From Nocardia harenae NBRC 108248 (GTDB lineage Bacteria > Actinomycetota > Actinomycetes > Mycobacteriales > Mycobacteriaceae): a stretch of DNA of 64,000 nucleotides. The position numbers and the translations under genes are program-made. Numbering within the stretch: position 1 is the first letter of the stretch; each line of letters opens with the position of its first letter. Location of the stretch: NCBI RefSeq assembly GCF_001612885.1, contig NZ_BDBH01000010.1, positions 1 to 64,000 on the forward strand. Reading direction: 5' to 3'. This document shows, one piece after another, positions 46,201 through 54,060 of the stretch. The notes beneath the pieces are model-generated. The model had not been told where the DNA came from. It saw nothing but the letters and a program-made list of their open reading frames with translations, and ran no database searches.

Positions 46201-48967
46201 GTCGGCGCACGCCATCGGCTCCGGCAGCCTGCTGGTGCGCACCGAGGAGGACCTGTTCGGCTTCATCCACGCCTCGGTGGCGGAGTGGCTGGTGGCCGAT
46301 CACATCGCGGACCGGTTCCGCGGCGGCGACCGCACCCCGCCGCAGCTGGCGCAGGCGCTGCTCTCCCCGCTCTCGGTGGACTTCCTCTGCGACCTCACCG
46401 ACGCCCGCTCGCTGCGCGAGTGGGCCGAGGTGGTGCTGGCCGAGCCGGACGCCGACGAGGTGCTGCGCACCAACGCCATCCGGGTGACCACCCGGCTGCG
46501 CACCTCGCGCTCGGCCGACCTGCGCGGCGCGGTGCTCGCGGGCGAGGACCTCTCCTACCGCGACCTGCGCGAGGTCGACCTGACCGGCGCCGACCTGACC
46601 GGCGCCCGGCTGGTCGGCACCGACCTGCGCGGCGCGGTGCTGCGCGATGCCAGGCTGGTCGGGGCCAGGCTGGACGAGGCCGACCTGACCGGCGCCGATC
46701 TCGGCGGCGCCGACCTGAGCCGGGCCCGGCTCACCCGCACCGACCTGACCGGCGCGCGCACCGACGGCGCGCACTGGCTGCGCACCGCGCTGCTCGCGGT
46801 GACCGGCGCCCCGGCCGGGCTGGACCGGCTCGGCGCCGCGGTGGTGCCGGGGAGCGGGGCCATCACCGAGTTCGCGCCCGCCGCGCTCGGCGTCCGGCAC
46901 GGCTTCCACGCCAGGCACGGCAGGCTGCCGCAGCCCATCGCCTATAGCCCGGACGGCGGCACCATCGCCATCGGCAGCGACGACGGCGGCGTGCACCTCT
47001 ACGACGCCGACACCGCCCGCCCGCTGCGCACCCTGCAGGGACACCGGGCCCGCACCTTCGCCGTGCTCTACGCGGGATCGCTGCTGATCAGCGGCTCCGG
47101 CGACGGCAATGTCGGGCTCTGGGACCCGGGGACGGGGGAGAGCAGGAACATCCTGCGCGGCCATCGCGACTGGGCCTGGCCGGTGGTGGCGGGCGACGGG
47201 CTGCTCGCCACCGGCGACGCGGAGGGCGTGCTGCGGGTCTGGTCGCTGCCCGGCGGCGACCTGCGGCACGAGACCGAGCCCGCGGGGCCGGGCGAGCTGA
47301 TCTACACCCTCGCCGTGCACGGCTCCCGGCTGGCCGCCGGGTACCGGGACGGCACGGTCCGGGTCTGGGATGCCGGGACCGGCGCCGAGCTGCACCGCTT
47401 CACCGCCGCGAGCGGCGCGGTCTACCGGCTCGCCTTCGACCCCACCGGCACCGTGCTCGCCATCGGCGGCGGCCGCGGCGCGCTTGCACTGTGGAATCCG
47501 GCGACCGGGCTGCACGAGCTGGCCGGGCACACCGGCGCCGTCTACACGCTGGCCTTTCACCCGGCCCGGCCACTGCTCGCCTCCGGCGACACCGACGGGG
47601 TGATCCGGCTGTGGGACACCGCGACCGGCGCACTCGCGCACACCGCGTCCGACCACGCCGCCGCGCTGTACTGGGTCGCCTTCGACCACGCCGGTGACCT
47701 GCTCGCCTCCGCCGACAGCGCGGGCGTGGTCTGCGTGCGCGACGCCGACACCGCGGTCACCAGGCACCGGCTCACCGCGCACACCGGGTCGGTGTGGCCC
47801 TTCGCCTTCCGGCCCGGCGGCGGCCAGCTGGCCGTGACCGACGACCAGTTCACCACCCGGCTCTGGGATCCGGGCACCGGCCACTGCAGGCACACCCTCG
47901 CCGGGCACGGTCGCAGCATCCGCACCGTCGCCTTCAACGCCGACAGCAGCCTGCTCGCCGCCTGCGGCAACGACGGCAGCGTCCGGCTCTGGGATCCGGT
48001 GACCGGCGCCGCCGGGCGCAGGCTGGTCGGCAGCGAGGACCGGCTGGTCACCTACGAATCGGCGGCGTTCGTCCCCGGCAGGCCGCAGACCCTGGCCACC
48101 GTGGGCAACGACGGCAGGCTCAGCATGCTCGACCTCGGCACCGACCTCTACGACCGGCACCTCGGGGTGGACGCCGCGCCCATCTGGGCCAGCGCCTTCG
48201 ACCCCACCGGCGCGCTGCTCGCCACCGCCAACGACGACGACACCGTGGTGCTCTGGCGGCGCACCACCGGCGCCCAGTACCTGGTGTGCCGGGAGCACCG
48301 CGGCCGGGTGCGCTCCATCGCCTTCGACGCCGCCGGGACGCTCATGGCCACCGGCTGCGACGACTCCGTGGTCCGGGTCTGGGACGTGCACTCCGGGGAG
48401 TTGCTGCGCAGCCTGCGCGGCCACACCGACCGGGTCTATGCCGTCGCCTTCCACGGTACCGCGGTGATCAGCGCCTCCTGGGATACCACCGCGCGGATCT
48501 GGGATCTCGGCACCGGCGCGCTCCGGCACGAGCTGACCAGGCACAGCGACCGGCTCTGGACCGCCGCCGCCGACCCGGTCACCGGCCTGCTCGCCACCGC
48601 GGGGGACGACCTGGTGGTCCGGCTCTGGGACGTCGCCACCGGCAAGCACCTGCACACCCTCGAGGGGCACCGCCGCCGGGTCTGGTCGGTCACCTTCGAC
48701 CCCGCCGGAAAACTGCTGGCCGGTGGCGGCGACGACGGCACCGTGCTGCTCTGGGACCTCGCCGACCCCGGCGTGCCGCGGATCAGGGCGGCGCTGCTCG
48801 GGCTGCCGGAGGGCTGGGCCGCGCTGGCGCCGGACGGCCGGTACAAGGTCTCCGGCGATACCGGCGGGCAGTTCTGGCACGTCGTCGGCACCACCCGGTT
48901 CGAGACCGGCGAACTGGACGCGCAGCTCCCGGAGATTCGCAGGTTGGCGCCGGACGAGCCGTTCTGA
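43292..48967 (+). CDS. Giant TIR - degenerate metallophosphoesterase - NACHT - pentapeptide - WD40 protein
   Basis: 1891 residues, one uninterrupted frame, start set at GTG 43292; an ATG at 43262 is an alternative. Order: TIR at about 8-150 (RDFFVSYSPADERWATWLAWQLE; likely NADase Glu80 in YGTMEW). Calcineurin-like phosphoesterase at about 190-440, with several metal ligands lost. A mixed linker at about 500-660. NACHT NTPase from about 670, with Walker A GDFGRGKT at 683-690 and Walker B LLFDGFDE (Asp758), then helical arms. Pentapeptide repeats at about 1074-1161. About 15 WD40 repeats at 1214-1830. Family knowledge: bacterial NACHT/NLR-like proteins sense phage and trigger an effector, here probably NAD+ loss by TIR. 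The WD40 array would be the sensor. The exact domain combination is unfamiliar to me. Confidence 0.9.
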   Translation: MTDQGRARDFFVSYSPADERWATWLAWQLEATGYSTLIQAWDFVPGTNFIDFMDRGVRDSSVMLALLSEHYLASRYGTMEWQAAMRTDPGKLIPVRIGECAPEGLLATLTWIDLLGVTDAERARAVLFDRVRQVLAGRNKPAAAPGFPVGRYDDRHFPELERVAAAAAERANRHVPVAEPGFPGAPGGAPRQPGVSVLHIAGPRFGRGLLGDEPGTARDLQSRIWANVTHAVDAGVPAPELLLVSGDLTESGKPKEADEALAFLTGLRVLLGLEPDRIAVVPGNHDVSKAACHAYFLNCEARDRTPQPPYFPKLEQFTRLFGELYQGLEHLVFDVGQPWTLFPIPALRVVVAGLDSTMAATHLPEDDHGLLGEVQAAWFAERLRAFENDGWLRIGLLRHDPLPGPGGDPRDPALLHDVPVLSRLLGNRLNLLLHGPGPGGVLADRLDGVLPVLPAAAPGAAEILHITADGVARYPAGATEPAALVPVEFTGAAAALTAAETTALPAPPAEDPALDPHDRLLARVAEVVEARYPGATVRRVAAVPPHLLVTRDADGVTVQSRVAVHVGEVTGEVVDAVLAHEPGFGSELVYRGAPPPRSLRERAAGYGLRVRSFSEFQGLLDLDDYLTGQAARLRTDHRYPPELYVPQRFRVLDHGDQRVEDDLVAELLRVVAADQGRFVLVLGDFGRGKTFALRELARRITETMPALVPILVELRHLDKTHSVDALVAAHLANHGEDRIDLKALRYMLAEGRVVLLFDGFDELVNRISYEFAADHLETLLRAAEGKAKIVVAARTQHFASRAQVLTALGERVGALRERRIFGIEEFGPAQIQAFLANRYGGDTARAEARMRLLTGIEDLLGLARNPRMLSFIADLDDRRLRAAAGARQAVGAAGLYREILEFWLSYEAERASGGPGAQPGLRLAEMWQAITAFALRVWETGEPYLRRAELTDVARELVELVGPQRLSIPQSAHAIGSGSLLVRTEEDLFGFIHASVAEWLVADHIADRFRGGDRTPPQLAQALLSPLSVDFLCDLTDARSLREWAEVVLAEPDADEVLRTNAIRVTTRLRTSRSADLRGAVLAGEDLSYRDLREVDLTGADLTGARLVGTDLRGAVLRDARLVGARLDEADLTGADLGGADLSRARLTRTDLTGARTDGAHWLRTALLAVTGAPAGLDRLGAAVVPGSGAITEFAPAALGVRHGFHARHGRLPQPIAYSPDGGTIAIGSDDGGVHLYDADTARPLRTLQGHRARTFAVLYAGSLLISGSGDGNVGLWDPGTGESRNILRGHRDWAWPVVAGDGLLATGDAEGVLRVWSLPGGDLRHETEPAGPGELIYTLAVHGSRLAAGYRDGTVRVWDAGTGAELHRFTAASGAVYRLAFDPTGTVLAIGGGRGALALWNPATGLHELAGHTGAVYTLAFHPARPLLASGDTDGVIRLWDTATGALAHTASDHAAALYWVAFDHAGDLLASADSAGVVCVRDADTAVTRHRLTAHTGSVWPFAFRPGGGQLAVTDDQFTTRLWDPGTGHCRHTLAGHGRSIRTVAFNADSSLLAACGNDGSVRLWDPVTGAAGRRLVGSEDRLVTYESAAFVPGRPQTLATVGNDGRLSMLDLGTDLYDRHLGVDAAPIWASAFDPTGALLATANDDDTVVLWRRTTGAQYLVCREHRGRVRSIAFDAAGTLMATGCDDSVVRVWDVHSGELLRSLRGHTDRVYAVAFHGTAVISASWDTTARIWDLGTGALRHELTRHSDRLWTAAADPVTGLLATAGDDLVVRLWDVATGKHLHTLEGHRRRVWSVTFDPAGKLLAGGGDDGTVLLWDLADPGVPRIRAALLGLPEGWAALAPDGRYKVSGDTGGQFWHVVGTTRFETGELDAQLPEIRRLAPDEPF

Positions 48968-49033
48968 CCGATACCCTGAGAGACGGATACTCTGATCGTT
49001 GCACGGGCCCCGACACGAGGAGAGAACACCGAC

Positions 49034-49591
49034 ATGGTCGCGATCGACAGCGCCGCCACCGCAGCCGCCGAGCTGGCGCTGCTGCAGCAGTCCGGCGCCA
49101 CCCCCGAGCAGGCATGGGCGCTCTTCGACGGCCTGCCGCCCGCCCGCACCGACGAGGTCACGCTCGGCCGCTGGCAGGGTTCGGAGCTGGACACCGGGCA
49201 CCCGTTCGCCGGTGTGCTCGCCGCCTCCGGCTGGTACGGCAAGCAGTTCGACGGCCCCGAGCAGGTGCACCCGCTGCTCTTCGCCGACTCCACCGGCGCC
49301 GTCTTCCCGGTCGACCCGCGCCGCGTCCCGCTGACCCTCACCGACAAGGTGCCGCTCGCCGGGGTCCGGCTGATCAACAGGGCGCTGCCGGTGCTCGGGA
49401 TCGCGCTGCGCACCCGCAAGTACACCGCGCGGCTGCGCGATATCGAGTACCGCGGCGCGGTGAGCGTCGCCATGGTCTACGACCACCTGCCGATCATCGA
49501 TCACTTCCGGCGCGTCGACGAGCACACCCTGCTCGGCATCATGGACATGCGCGAGATGGCCGAGCCGTACTTCTTCGTGCTGAAGCGCTGA
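49034..49591 (+). CDS. GXWXG/DUF4334 domain protein
   Basis: 185 residues. The N-terminal part carries LGRWQGSELDTGHPFAG, matching the GXWXG domain; the C-terminal part (RGAVSVAMVYDHLPIIDHFRRVDEHTLLGIMD) matches DUF4334. The two domains are normally found together in this order, in actinobacterial and fungal proteins of unknown function that look lipocalin-like. It follows the giant gene by 66 bases but has a strong GAGGAGAGA ribosome site and a possible -10 (TACTCT), so it may be transcribed on its own. Confidence 0.82.
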   Translation: MVAIDSAATAAAELALLQQSGATPEQAWALFDGLPPARTDEVTLGRWQGSELDTGHPFAGVLAASGWYGKQFDGPEQVHPLLFADSTGAVFPVDPRRVPLTLTDKVPLAGVRLINRALPVLGIALRTRKYTARLRDIEYRGAVSVAMVYDHLPIIDHFRRVDEHTLLGIMDMREMAEPYFFVLKR

Positions 49592-49607
49592 CGGGTCGGG
49601 GCCGCGA

Positions 49608-50351
49608 CTAGCTCGGCTCCTCCGCGAGGATGGCGGCGAAGCGCTCGTCGGCGCGGTCGAGCTGGGCGGCGATGTACTCCTTGACGTGCGCGGCGAGCGG
49701 CGTGTCGGGGCGGCGGAGCAGCTCGCGGTAGACGGCGGTGAGCGGGGCGTACTTGCGGGCCAGCCGGGGCATGACCGGGCCGGTGGCGTAGAGGATGCCG
49801 ACCCCGTTGTCGGTGAAGTCGGAGAGCTTGACCACCCGGCCCCAGGGGGAGTGGTCGAGGCTCGCCGCGATGTGCTCGCGGTAGCGGCGGTGCCGGTGGG
49901 CGACATCCGACGACTCGGCGGGGTCGCGCTCCTGATTCGTCACCGCGGCGACGATCTCCGCCACCCGCGCGCCGAACCGCTCGCTCAGCAGGGCGAGCGC
50001 GGCGGTGCGCGGCTCGGCGCCCGAATCCCCGTGCAGCGCGGCCAGTTCCGGCGCGTGGTCCTCGACGGCGTCGTGCAGCAGCCCGGCGATCACCGGGACG
50101 GCGTCGCGCACCTCGTAGTGGCTGACGATCCGGATCGCCACCCGCAGCAGGTGGCTGAGGTACGGCTCGCGGCCGTACCTGTCGTCGCGGTGCAGCTCGG
50201 CGGCGAGGTCGAGCGCGGCGAGCACGTCGGCGCGGCCGGGCAGCTCCGCCACCTCGTGGCGCAGCCGCTCGCGGAGCCCCTCCTCGCCGTAGACCTCGCT
50301 GATGGTGTGCAGCGGCATCACGGCGAGTACCCCCGCCTCCGGTGTGCCCAT
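49608..50351 (-). CDS. HD-domain protein, MESH1/SpoT-hydrolase-like
   Basis: 247 residues, helical. Metal ligands of the HD family are spread as in RelA/SpoT hydrolase domains: YLSHLLRVA (His), AGLLHDAVEDHAPEL (His-Asp, Glu-Asp) and RVVKLSDFTDNGVGI (Asp). Single-domain MESH1-type hydrolases remove pyrophosphate from (p)ppGpp or act as NADPH phosphatases. The match is by pattern, and the substrate may differ. It converges on the DUF4334 gene with 16 bases between stops. Confidence 0.72.
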   Translation of the reverse strand: MGTPEAGVLAVMPLHTISEVYGEEGLRERLRHEVAELPGRADVLAALDLAAELHRDDRYGREPYLSHLLRVAIRIVSHYEVRDAVPVIAGLLHDAVEDHAPELAALHGDSGAEPRTAALALLSERFGARVAEIVAAVTNQERDPAESSDVAHRHRRYREHIAASLDHSPWGRVVKLSDFTDNGVGILYATGPVMPRLARKYAPLTAVYRELLRRPDTPLAAHVKEYIAAQLDRADERFAAILAEEPS

Positions 50352-50398
50352 GCGAGCAATCTATCCCGGCGGGCCGGGCGCGGCCGACCGAGCGCCGG

Positions 50399-51022
50399 TC
50401 AGCGCACCCCGCGCGGCCGGAACTGCACGCTGATCCGCGGCCCGGCCGGGCGCCTGGTCTTCGGCACCGCGTGCTCCCAGGTGCGCTGGCAGGAGCCGCC
50501 CATGACCAGCAGGTCGCCGTGGCCGACGTGGTAGCGCAGGCTCGCGCCGCCGCCGCGGGGGCGCAGCAGCAGCGCGCGCGGCGCGCCGAGCGAGACGATG
50601 GCGACCATGGTGTCGTGCGTGGCGCCGCGGCCGATGGTGTCGCCGTGCCAGGCCACGCTGTCCCGGCCGTCGCGGTACCAGCACAGCCCGGCGGTGCGGA
50701 ACGGCTCGCCGAGCTCGGGGCCGTAGTGCGCGGAGAGCGCGTCCCGCGCGGTCGTCAGGATCGGGTCGGGGAGCGGGTCCCGCTCGCCGTAGAAACTCAG
50801 CAGCCGCGGCACGTCGACCACCCGGTCGTACATGGGCCGTCGCTCGGCCTGCCACGGCACCGTGGCCGCGAGCCGGTCGAAGAGCGCCTCGCCGCCGGAG
50901 AGCCAGCCGGCCAGCAGGTCGACCCAGGCGCCTCCGCCCAGCTCGGTGCGGCGCAGCGCGGCGAGCTCGCCGAGCCCGGGCGCGGGCGACTGGTCGAAGA
51001 GCGAACCCTGCAGGGCGGTCAT
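50399..51022 (-). CDS. alkB: AlkB-type 2-oxoglutarate/Fe(II) dioxygenase
   Basis: 207 residues, the usual AlkB length. Iron ligands are in VAWHGDTIG (His-x-Asp) and RTWEHAVPK (His); the 2-oxoglutarate contact is Arg in RISVQFRPRG. MYDRVVDVPRLLSFYG and CWYRDGRDSVAWHGD match the DNA-repair AlkB branch, which removes alkyl groups from DNA and RNA bases oxidatively. A near-match to the actinobacterial LexA box lies about 20 bases upstream of its ATG. It is divergent from the pyr operon. Confidence 0.88.
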   Translation of the reverse strand: MTALQGSLFDQSPAPGLGELAALRRTELGGGAWVDLLAGWLSGGEALFDRLAATVPWQAERRPMYDRVVDVPRLLSFYGERDPLPDPILTTARDALSAHYGPELGEPFRTAGLCWYRDGRDSVAWHGDTIGRGATHDTMVAIVSLGAPRALLLRPRGGGASLRYHVGHGDLLVMGGSCQRTWEHAVPKTRRPAGPRISVQFRPRGVR

Positions 51023-51042
51023 CGGAGCGACTCTACAGATAC

Positions 51043-51058
51043 TCGAACACCTGTGCTA
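51043..51058 (-). promoter_or_regulatory. Near-consensus LexA/SOS box upstream of alkB
   Basis: TCGAAC-ACCT-GTGCTA matches 10 of 12 fixed positions of the mycobacterial SOS box TCGAAC-N4-GTTCGA. It is 20 bases upstream of the alkB start and overlaps a possible -10 (TATAGC at 51057-51062) for the pyr operon. The region also folds as CGAACACCTG/CAGGTTCG, so the LexA reading is not unique. Confidence 0.35.
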
Positions 51059-51161
51059 TAGCAGGTTCGGGCGTGGCCGACCTCACATCGCGATACCGCT
51101 GGTGAAGGGCACCTTCGCGGCGCTGCTACGCTCCTTCCTCGGTAAGACATCCTTTAACGGA

Positions 51162-51191
51162 CCGTCCGGTGAGGCGGGGAAGGAGGTCGGC
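51162..51191 (+). promoter_or_regulatory. PyrR-binding RNA hairpin beside the pyrR ribosome site
   Basis: CCG (51162-51164), a bulged U, CC, loop GGUGA, then GG and CGG (51173-51177) form a stem with a bulge. The conserved UCC-N-GUGAGG core resembles the PyrR anti-antiterminator loop. It is immediately followed by GGGGAAGGAGG, the ribosome site of pyrR. This placement fits the translational-repression mode described for mycobacterial PyrR: UMP-bound PyrR would clamp the hairpin and hide the ribosome site when pyrimidines are plentiful. Confidence 0.6.
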
Positions 51192-51800
51192 ATGGTCGTG
51201 CCCGACGACAAGTCCGAGCGGCACTCGGCCGATCGGCTCGCAGGCGCTCGCGAGCTGCTCTCGGCCGCCGACGTGGGGCGCACCGTCGCCCGCATGGCGC
51301 ACCAGATCATCGAGAAGACCGCGTTGGACTCCGGCGGGCCGGAGGCCCCGCGCGTGGTCCTGATCGGCATCCCGACCCGCGGCACCACGCTCGCGGCCCG
51401 GCTCACCGACCGGATCGAGGAGTTCACCGGCGTCCGCCCCGCGCTCGGCTCCCTCGACATCACGCTCTACCGGGACGATCTGCGCTCGCGGCCGCACCGG
51501 CCGCTGGAGCGCACCTCGGTGCCGGACGGCGGCATCGACGACGCGCTGGTCGTGCTCGTCGACGACGTGCTGTTCTCCGGCCGCACCGTGCGCTCGGCGC
51601 TGGACGGGCTGCGCGACCTCGGCCGCCCACGTGCCGTGCAACTCGCGGTGTTGATCGACCGCGGCCACCGGGAGCTGCCGATCCGCGCCGACTACGTGGG
51701 CAAGAACGTGCCGACCAACCGCGCGGAGGACATCTCGGTGCTGCTCACCGAACACGACGCCCGCGACGGCGTCTACCTGCACCACGAGGAGGAGGCCTGA
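51192..51800 (+). CDS. pyrR: Bifunctional pyr operon regulator/uracil phosphoribosyltransferase
   Basis: 202 residues from an ATG behind AGGAGG. Type I PRTase fold: IGIPTRGTTLAARL, the PRPP loop VVLVDDVLFSGRTVRSALD and AVLIDRGHRELPIRADYVGKNVPT. It binds pyr mRNA in response to UMP/UTP and also makes UMP from uracil. First gene of pyrR-B-C-x-A-carB-F; the stop overlaps the pyrB ATG by one base. Confidence 0.95.
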   Translation: MVVPDDKSERHSADRLAGARELLSAADVGRTVARMAHQIIEKTALDSGGPEAPRVVLIGIPTRGTTLAARLTDRIEEFTGVRPALGSLDITLYRDDLRSRPHRPLERTSVPDGGIDDALVVLVDDVLFSGRTVRSALDGLRDLGRPRAVQLAVLIDRGHRELPIRADYVGKNVPTNRAEDISVLLTEHDARDGVYLHHEEEA

Positions 51801-52762
51801 TGCGACACCTGCTGACGGTCGCCGACCTGGACCTGGTGGCCGCCACCGAGCTGCTCGACGAGGCCGAGCGGTTCGAGCAGGCGCTGCTCGGCCGCGAGGT
51901 GCGCAAGCTGCCGACGCTGCGCGGCCGCACCGTGATGACGGTGTTCTACGAGAACTCCACCCGCACCAGGGTCTCCTTCGAGGTCGCGGGGAAGTGGATG
52001 AGCGCCGACGTGATCAATGTGAGCGCGAGCAGCTCCTCGGTCGCCAAGGGCGAGTCGCTGCGCGACACCGCGCTCACCCTGCACGCGGCGGGCGCGGACG
52101 CGCTGGTGGTCCGGCACCCGGCCTCCGGCGCCGCGCACCAGATCGCGCGCTGGCTGGACGCCTGGGCGGTGGCCGAGGGCAGGCCGGGCGGGCCCGCGGT
52201 GGTGAACGCCGGTGACGGCACCCACCAGCACCCGACCCAGGCGCTGCTCGACGCGCTCACGCTGCGTCAGCGGCTCGGCGACATCGCGGGCAGGCGGGTG
52301 CTGATCGTCGGCGACATCCTGCACAGCCGGGTGGCCCGCTCGAACGTGCTGCTGCTGCACACCCTCGGCGCCGAGGTGGTGCTGGTCGCACCGCGGACGC
52401 TGCTTCCGGTCGGCGTGGAGTCCTGGCCCGCCCGCGTCTCGCACGCGCTCGACGCGGAGCTGCCCGGCGCCGACGCGGTGCTCATGCTGCGGGTGCAGGC
52501 GGAGCGGATGAACGGCGGCTTCTTCCCGTCGGCGCGCGAGTACGCGATCCGGTACGGCCTCTCCGAGCGCAGGCTGGCGCTGCTCGACGAGGCCGCGGTG
52601 GTGCTGCACCCCGGGCCCATGCTGCGCGGTATGGAGATCGCCTCGCCGGTGGCCGACTCGAACCGGGCGGCGATCCTGCAACAGGTGACGAACGGAGTGC
52701 ACGTGCGGATGGCGGTGCTGTTCCGGCTGCTGATCGGAACAAACGAGGCGGTCGCGGTATGA
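51800..52762 (+). CDS. pyrB: Aspartate carbamoyltransferase catalytic chain
   Basis: 320 residues. The carbamoyl-phosphate loop VFYENSTRTRVSFE, the SSSSVAKGESLRDT loop (Lys) and HPTQALLDALT are intact. It joins carbamoyl phosphate to aspartate, the committed pyrimidine step. No pyrI regulatory subunit is nearby, as usual for Gram-positive operons under PyrR. Overlaps pyrC by four bases. Confidence 0.97.
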   Translation: MRHLLTVADLDLVAATELLDEAERFEQALLGREVRKLPTLRGRTVMTVFYENSTRTRVSFEVAGKWMSADVINVSASSSSVAKGESLRDTALTLHAAGADALVVRHPASGAAHQIARWLDAWAVAEGRPGGPAVVNAGDGTHQHPTQALLDALTLRQRLGDIAGRRVLIVGDILHSRVARSNVLLLHTLGAEVVLVAPRTLLPVGVESWPARVSHALDAELPGADAVLMLRVQAERMNGGFFPSAREYAIRYGLSERRLALLDEAAVVLHPGPMLRGMEIASPVADSNRAAILQQVTNGVHVRMAVLFRLLIGTNEAVAV

Positions 52763-54060
52763 CGGGGCTGCTGATCCAGGGGGCCCTGCTCTACGGCGAG
52801 GGCGAGCCGGTCGATGTGCTGATCGCGGACGGCGAGATCAGGGAGATCGGCGCCGATCTGGACGCCGGCGACGCCGAGATCCTGGCCGCGCACGGCCGGG
52901 TGCTGCTCCCCGGCTTCGTCGACCTGCACACCCACCTGCGCGAACCCGGCCGCGAGGACACCGAGACCATCGAGACCGGCTCCGCCGCCGCGGCGCTCGG
53001 CGGCTACACGGCGGTTTTCGCCATGGCCAATACCGATCCGGTGGCCGACTCCGTGGTCGTCACCGACCACGTCTTCCGGCGCGGCCGCGAGGTCGGGCTG
53101 GTCGACGTGCACCCGGTCGGCGCCGTCACCGTGGGGCTGAGGGGCGAGCGGCTCGCCGAGATGGGCACCATGGCGGCAGGCGAGGCCGGGGTCCGGGTCT
53201 TCTCCGACGACGGCCACTGCGTCGCCGACCCGCTGCTCATGCGCCGCGCGCTGGAGTACGCCAACTCGCTCGGCGTGCTCATCGCGCAGCACGCGGAGGA
53301 GCCGCGGCTCACCGTCGGCGCGGTCGCGCACGAGGGGCCGAACGCGGCCCGGCTCGGCCTGGCCGGCTGGCCGCGCGCCGCCGAGGAGTCGATCGTGGCG
53401 CGCGACGCCCTGCTCGCCAGGGACGCGGGCGCCAGGGTGCACATCTGCCACGCCTCCACCGCGGGCACCGTCGAGCTGCTGACCTGGGCCAAGGCGCAGG
53501 GCATCGCGATCACCGCCGAGGTGACCCCGCACCACCTGCTGCTCGACGACTCCCGGCTGGAAACCTACGACGCGGTGAACAAGGTGAACCCGCCGCTGCG
53601 CGAGAAGTCGGATGCCGCCGCGCTGCGGCAGGCGCTCGCCGACGGCGTGGTCGACTGCGTCGCCACCGACCACGCGCCGCACGCCGAGCAGGACAAGTGC
53701 TGCGAGTTCGCGGCCGCCCGCCCCGGCATGCTCGGGCTGGAGACCGCGCTCGCCATCGTCGCGCAGACCATGGTCGCCCCCGGGCTGCTGGACTGGCGCG
53801 GGGTGGCCCGGGTGATGAGCGAGAACCCGGCCCGGATCGTCGGGCTGGACGACCAGGGCCGCCCGATCGCCGTCGGCGAACCGGCCAACCTGGCCTTGGT
53901 CGACCCGGACGCGGAGTGGACCGTGCGCGGCCGGGAACTCGCCAGCATCGCGCAGAACACCCCGTTCGAGGAGATGACGTTCCGCGCGCGGGTCACCGCC
54001 ACCGTGCTGCGCGGCCGGATCACCGCCCGTGACGGCGCGGTGCGAGCGGGAGGCCACTGA
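52759..54060 (+). CDS. pyrC: Dihydroorotase
   Basis: 433 residues, class I type. Metal ligands: DLHTHLREPG, the HPVGAVT segment, HICHASTAGT and ATDHAPHAEQDK (catalytic Asp). It closes carbamoyl-aspartate to dihydroorotate. Start codon is fused into the pyrB stop (ATGA), and the stop shares a base with the next gene's ATG. Confidence 0.96.
   Translation: MTGLLIQGALLYGEGEPVDVLIADGEIREIGADLDAGDAEILAAHGRVLLPGFVDLHTHLREPGREDTETIETGSAAAALGGYTAVFAMANTDPVADSVVVTDHVFRRGREVGLVDVHPVGAVTVGLRGERLAEMGTMAAGEAGVRVFSDDGHCVADPLLMRRALEYANSLGVLIAQHAEEPRLTVGAVAHEGPNAARLGLAGWPRAAEESIVARDALLARDAGARVHICHASTAGTVELLTWAKAQGIAITAEVTPHHLLLDDSRLETYDAVNKVNPPLREKSDAAALRQALADGVVDCVATDHAPHAEQDKCCEFAAARPGMLGLETALAIVAQTMVAPGLLDWRGVARVMSENPARIVGLDDQGRPIAVGEPANLALVDPDAEWTVRGRELASIAQNTPFEEMTFRARVTATVLRGRITARDGAVRAGGH

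Noticed and set aside
43055..49906. A 2283-codon open frame on the minus strand across the TIR-NACHT gene
   Set aside because: It is a high-GC shadow: its composition is Arg/His/Gly/Val/Gln filler with no domains, while the plus-strand frame has complete recognisable domains.
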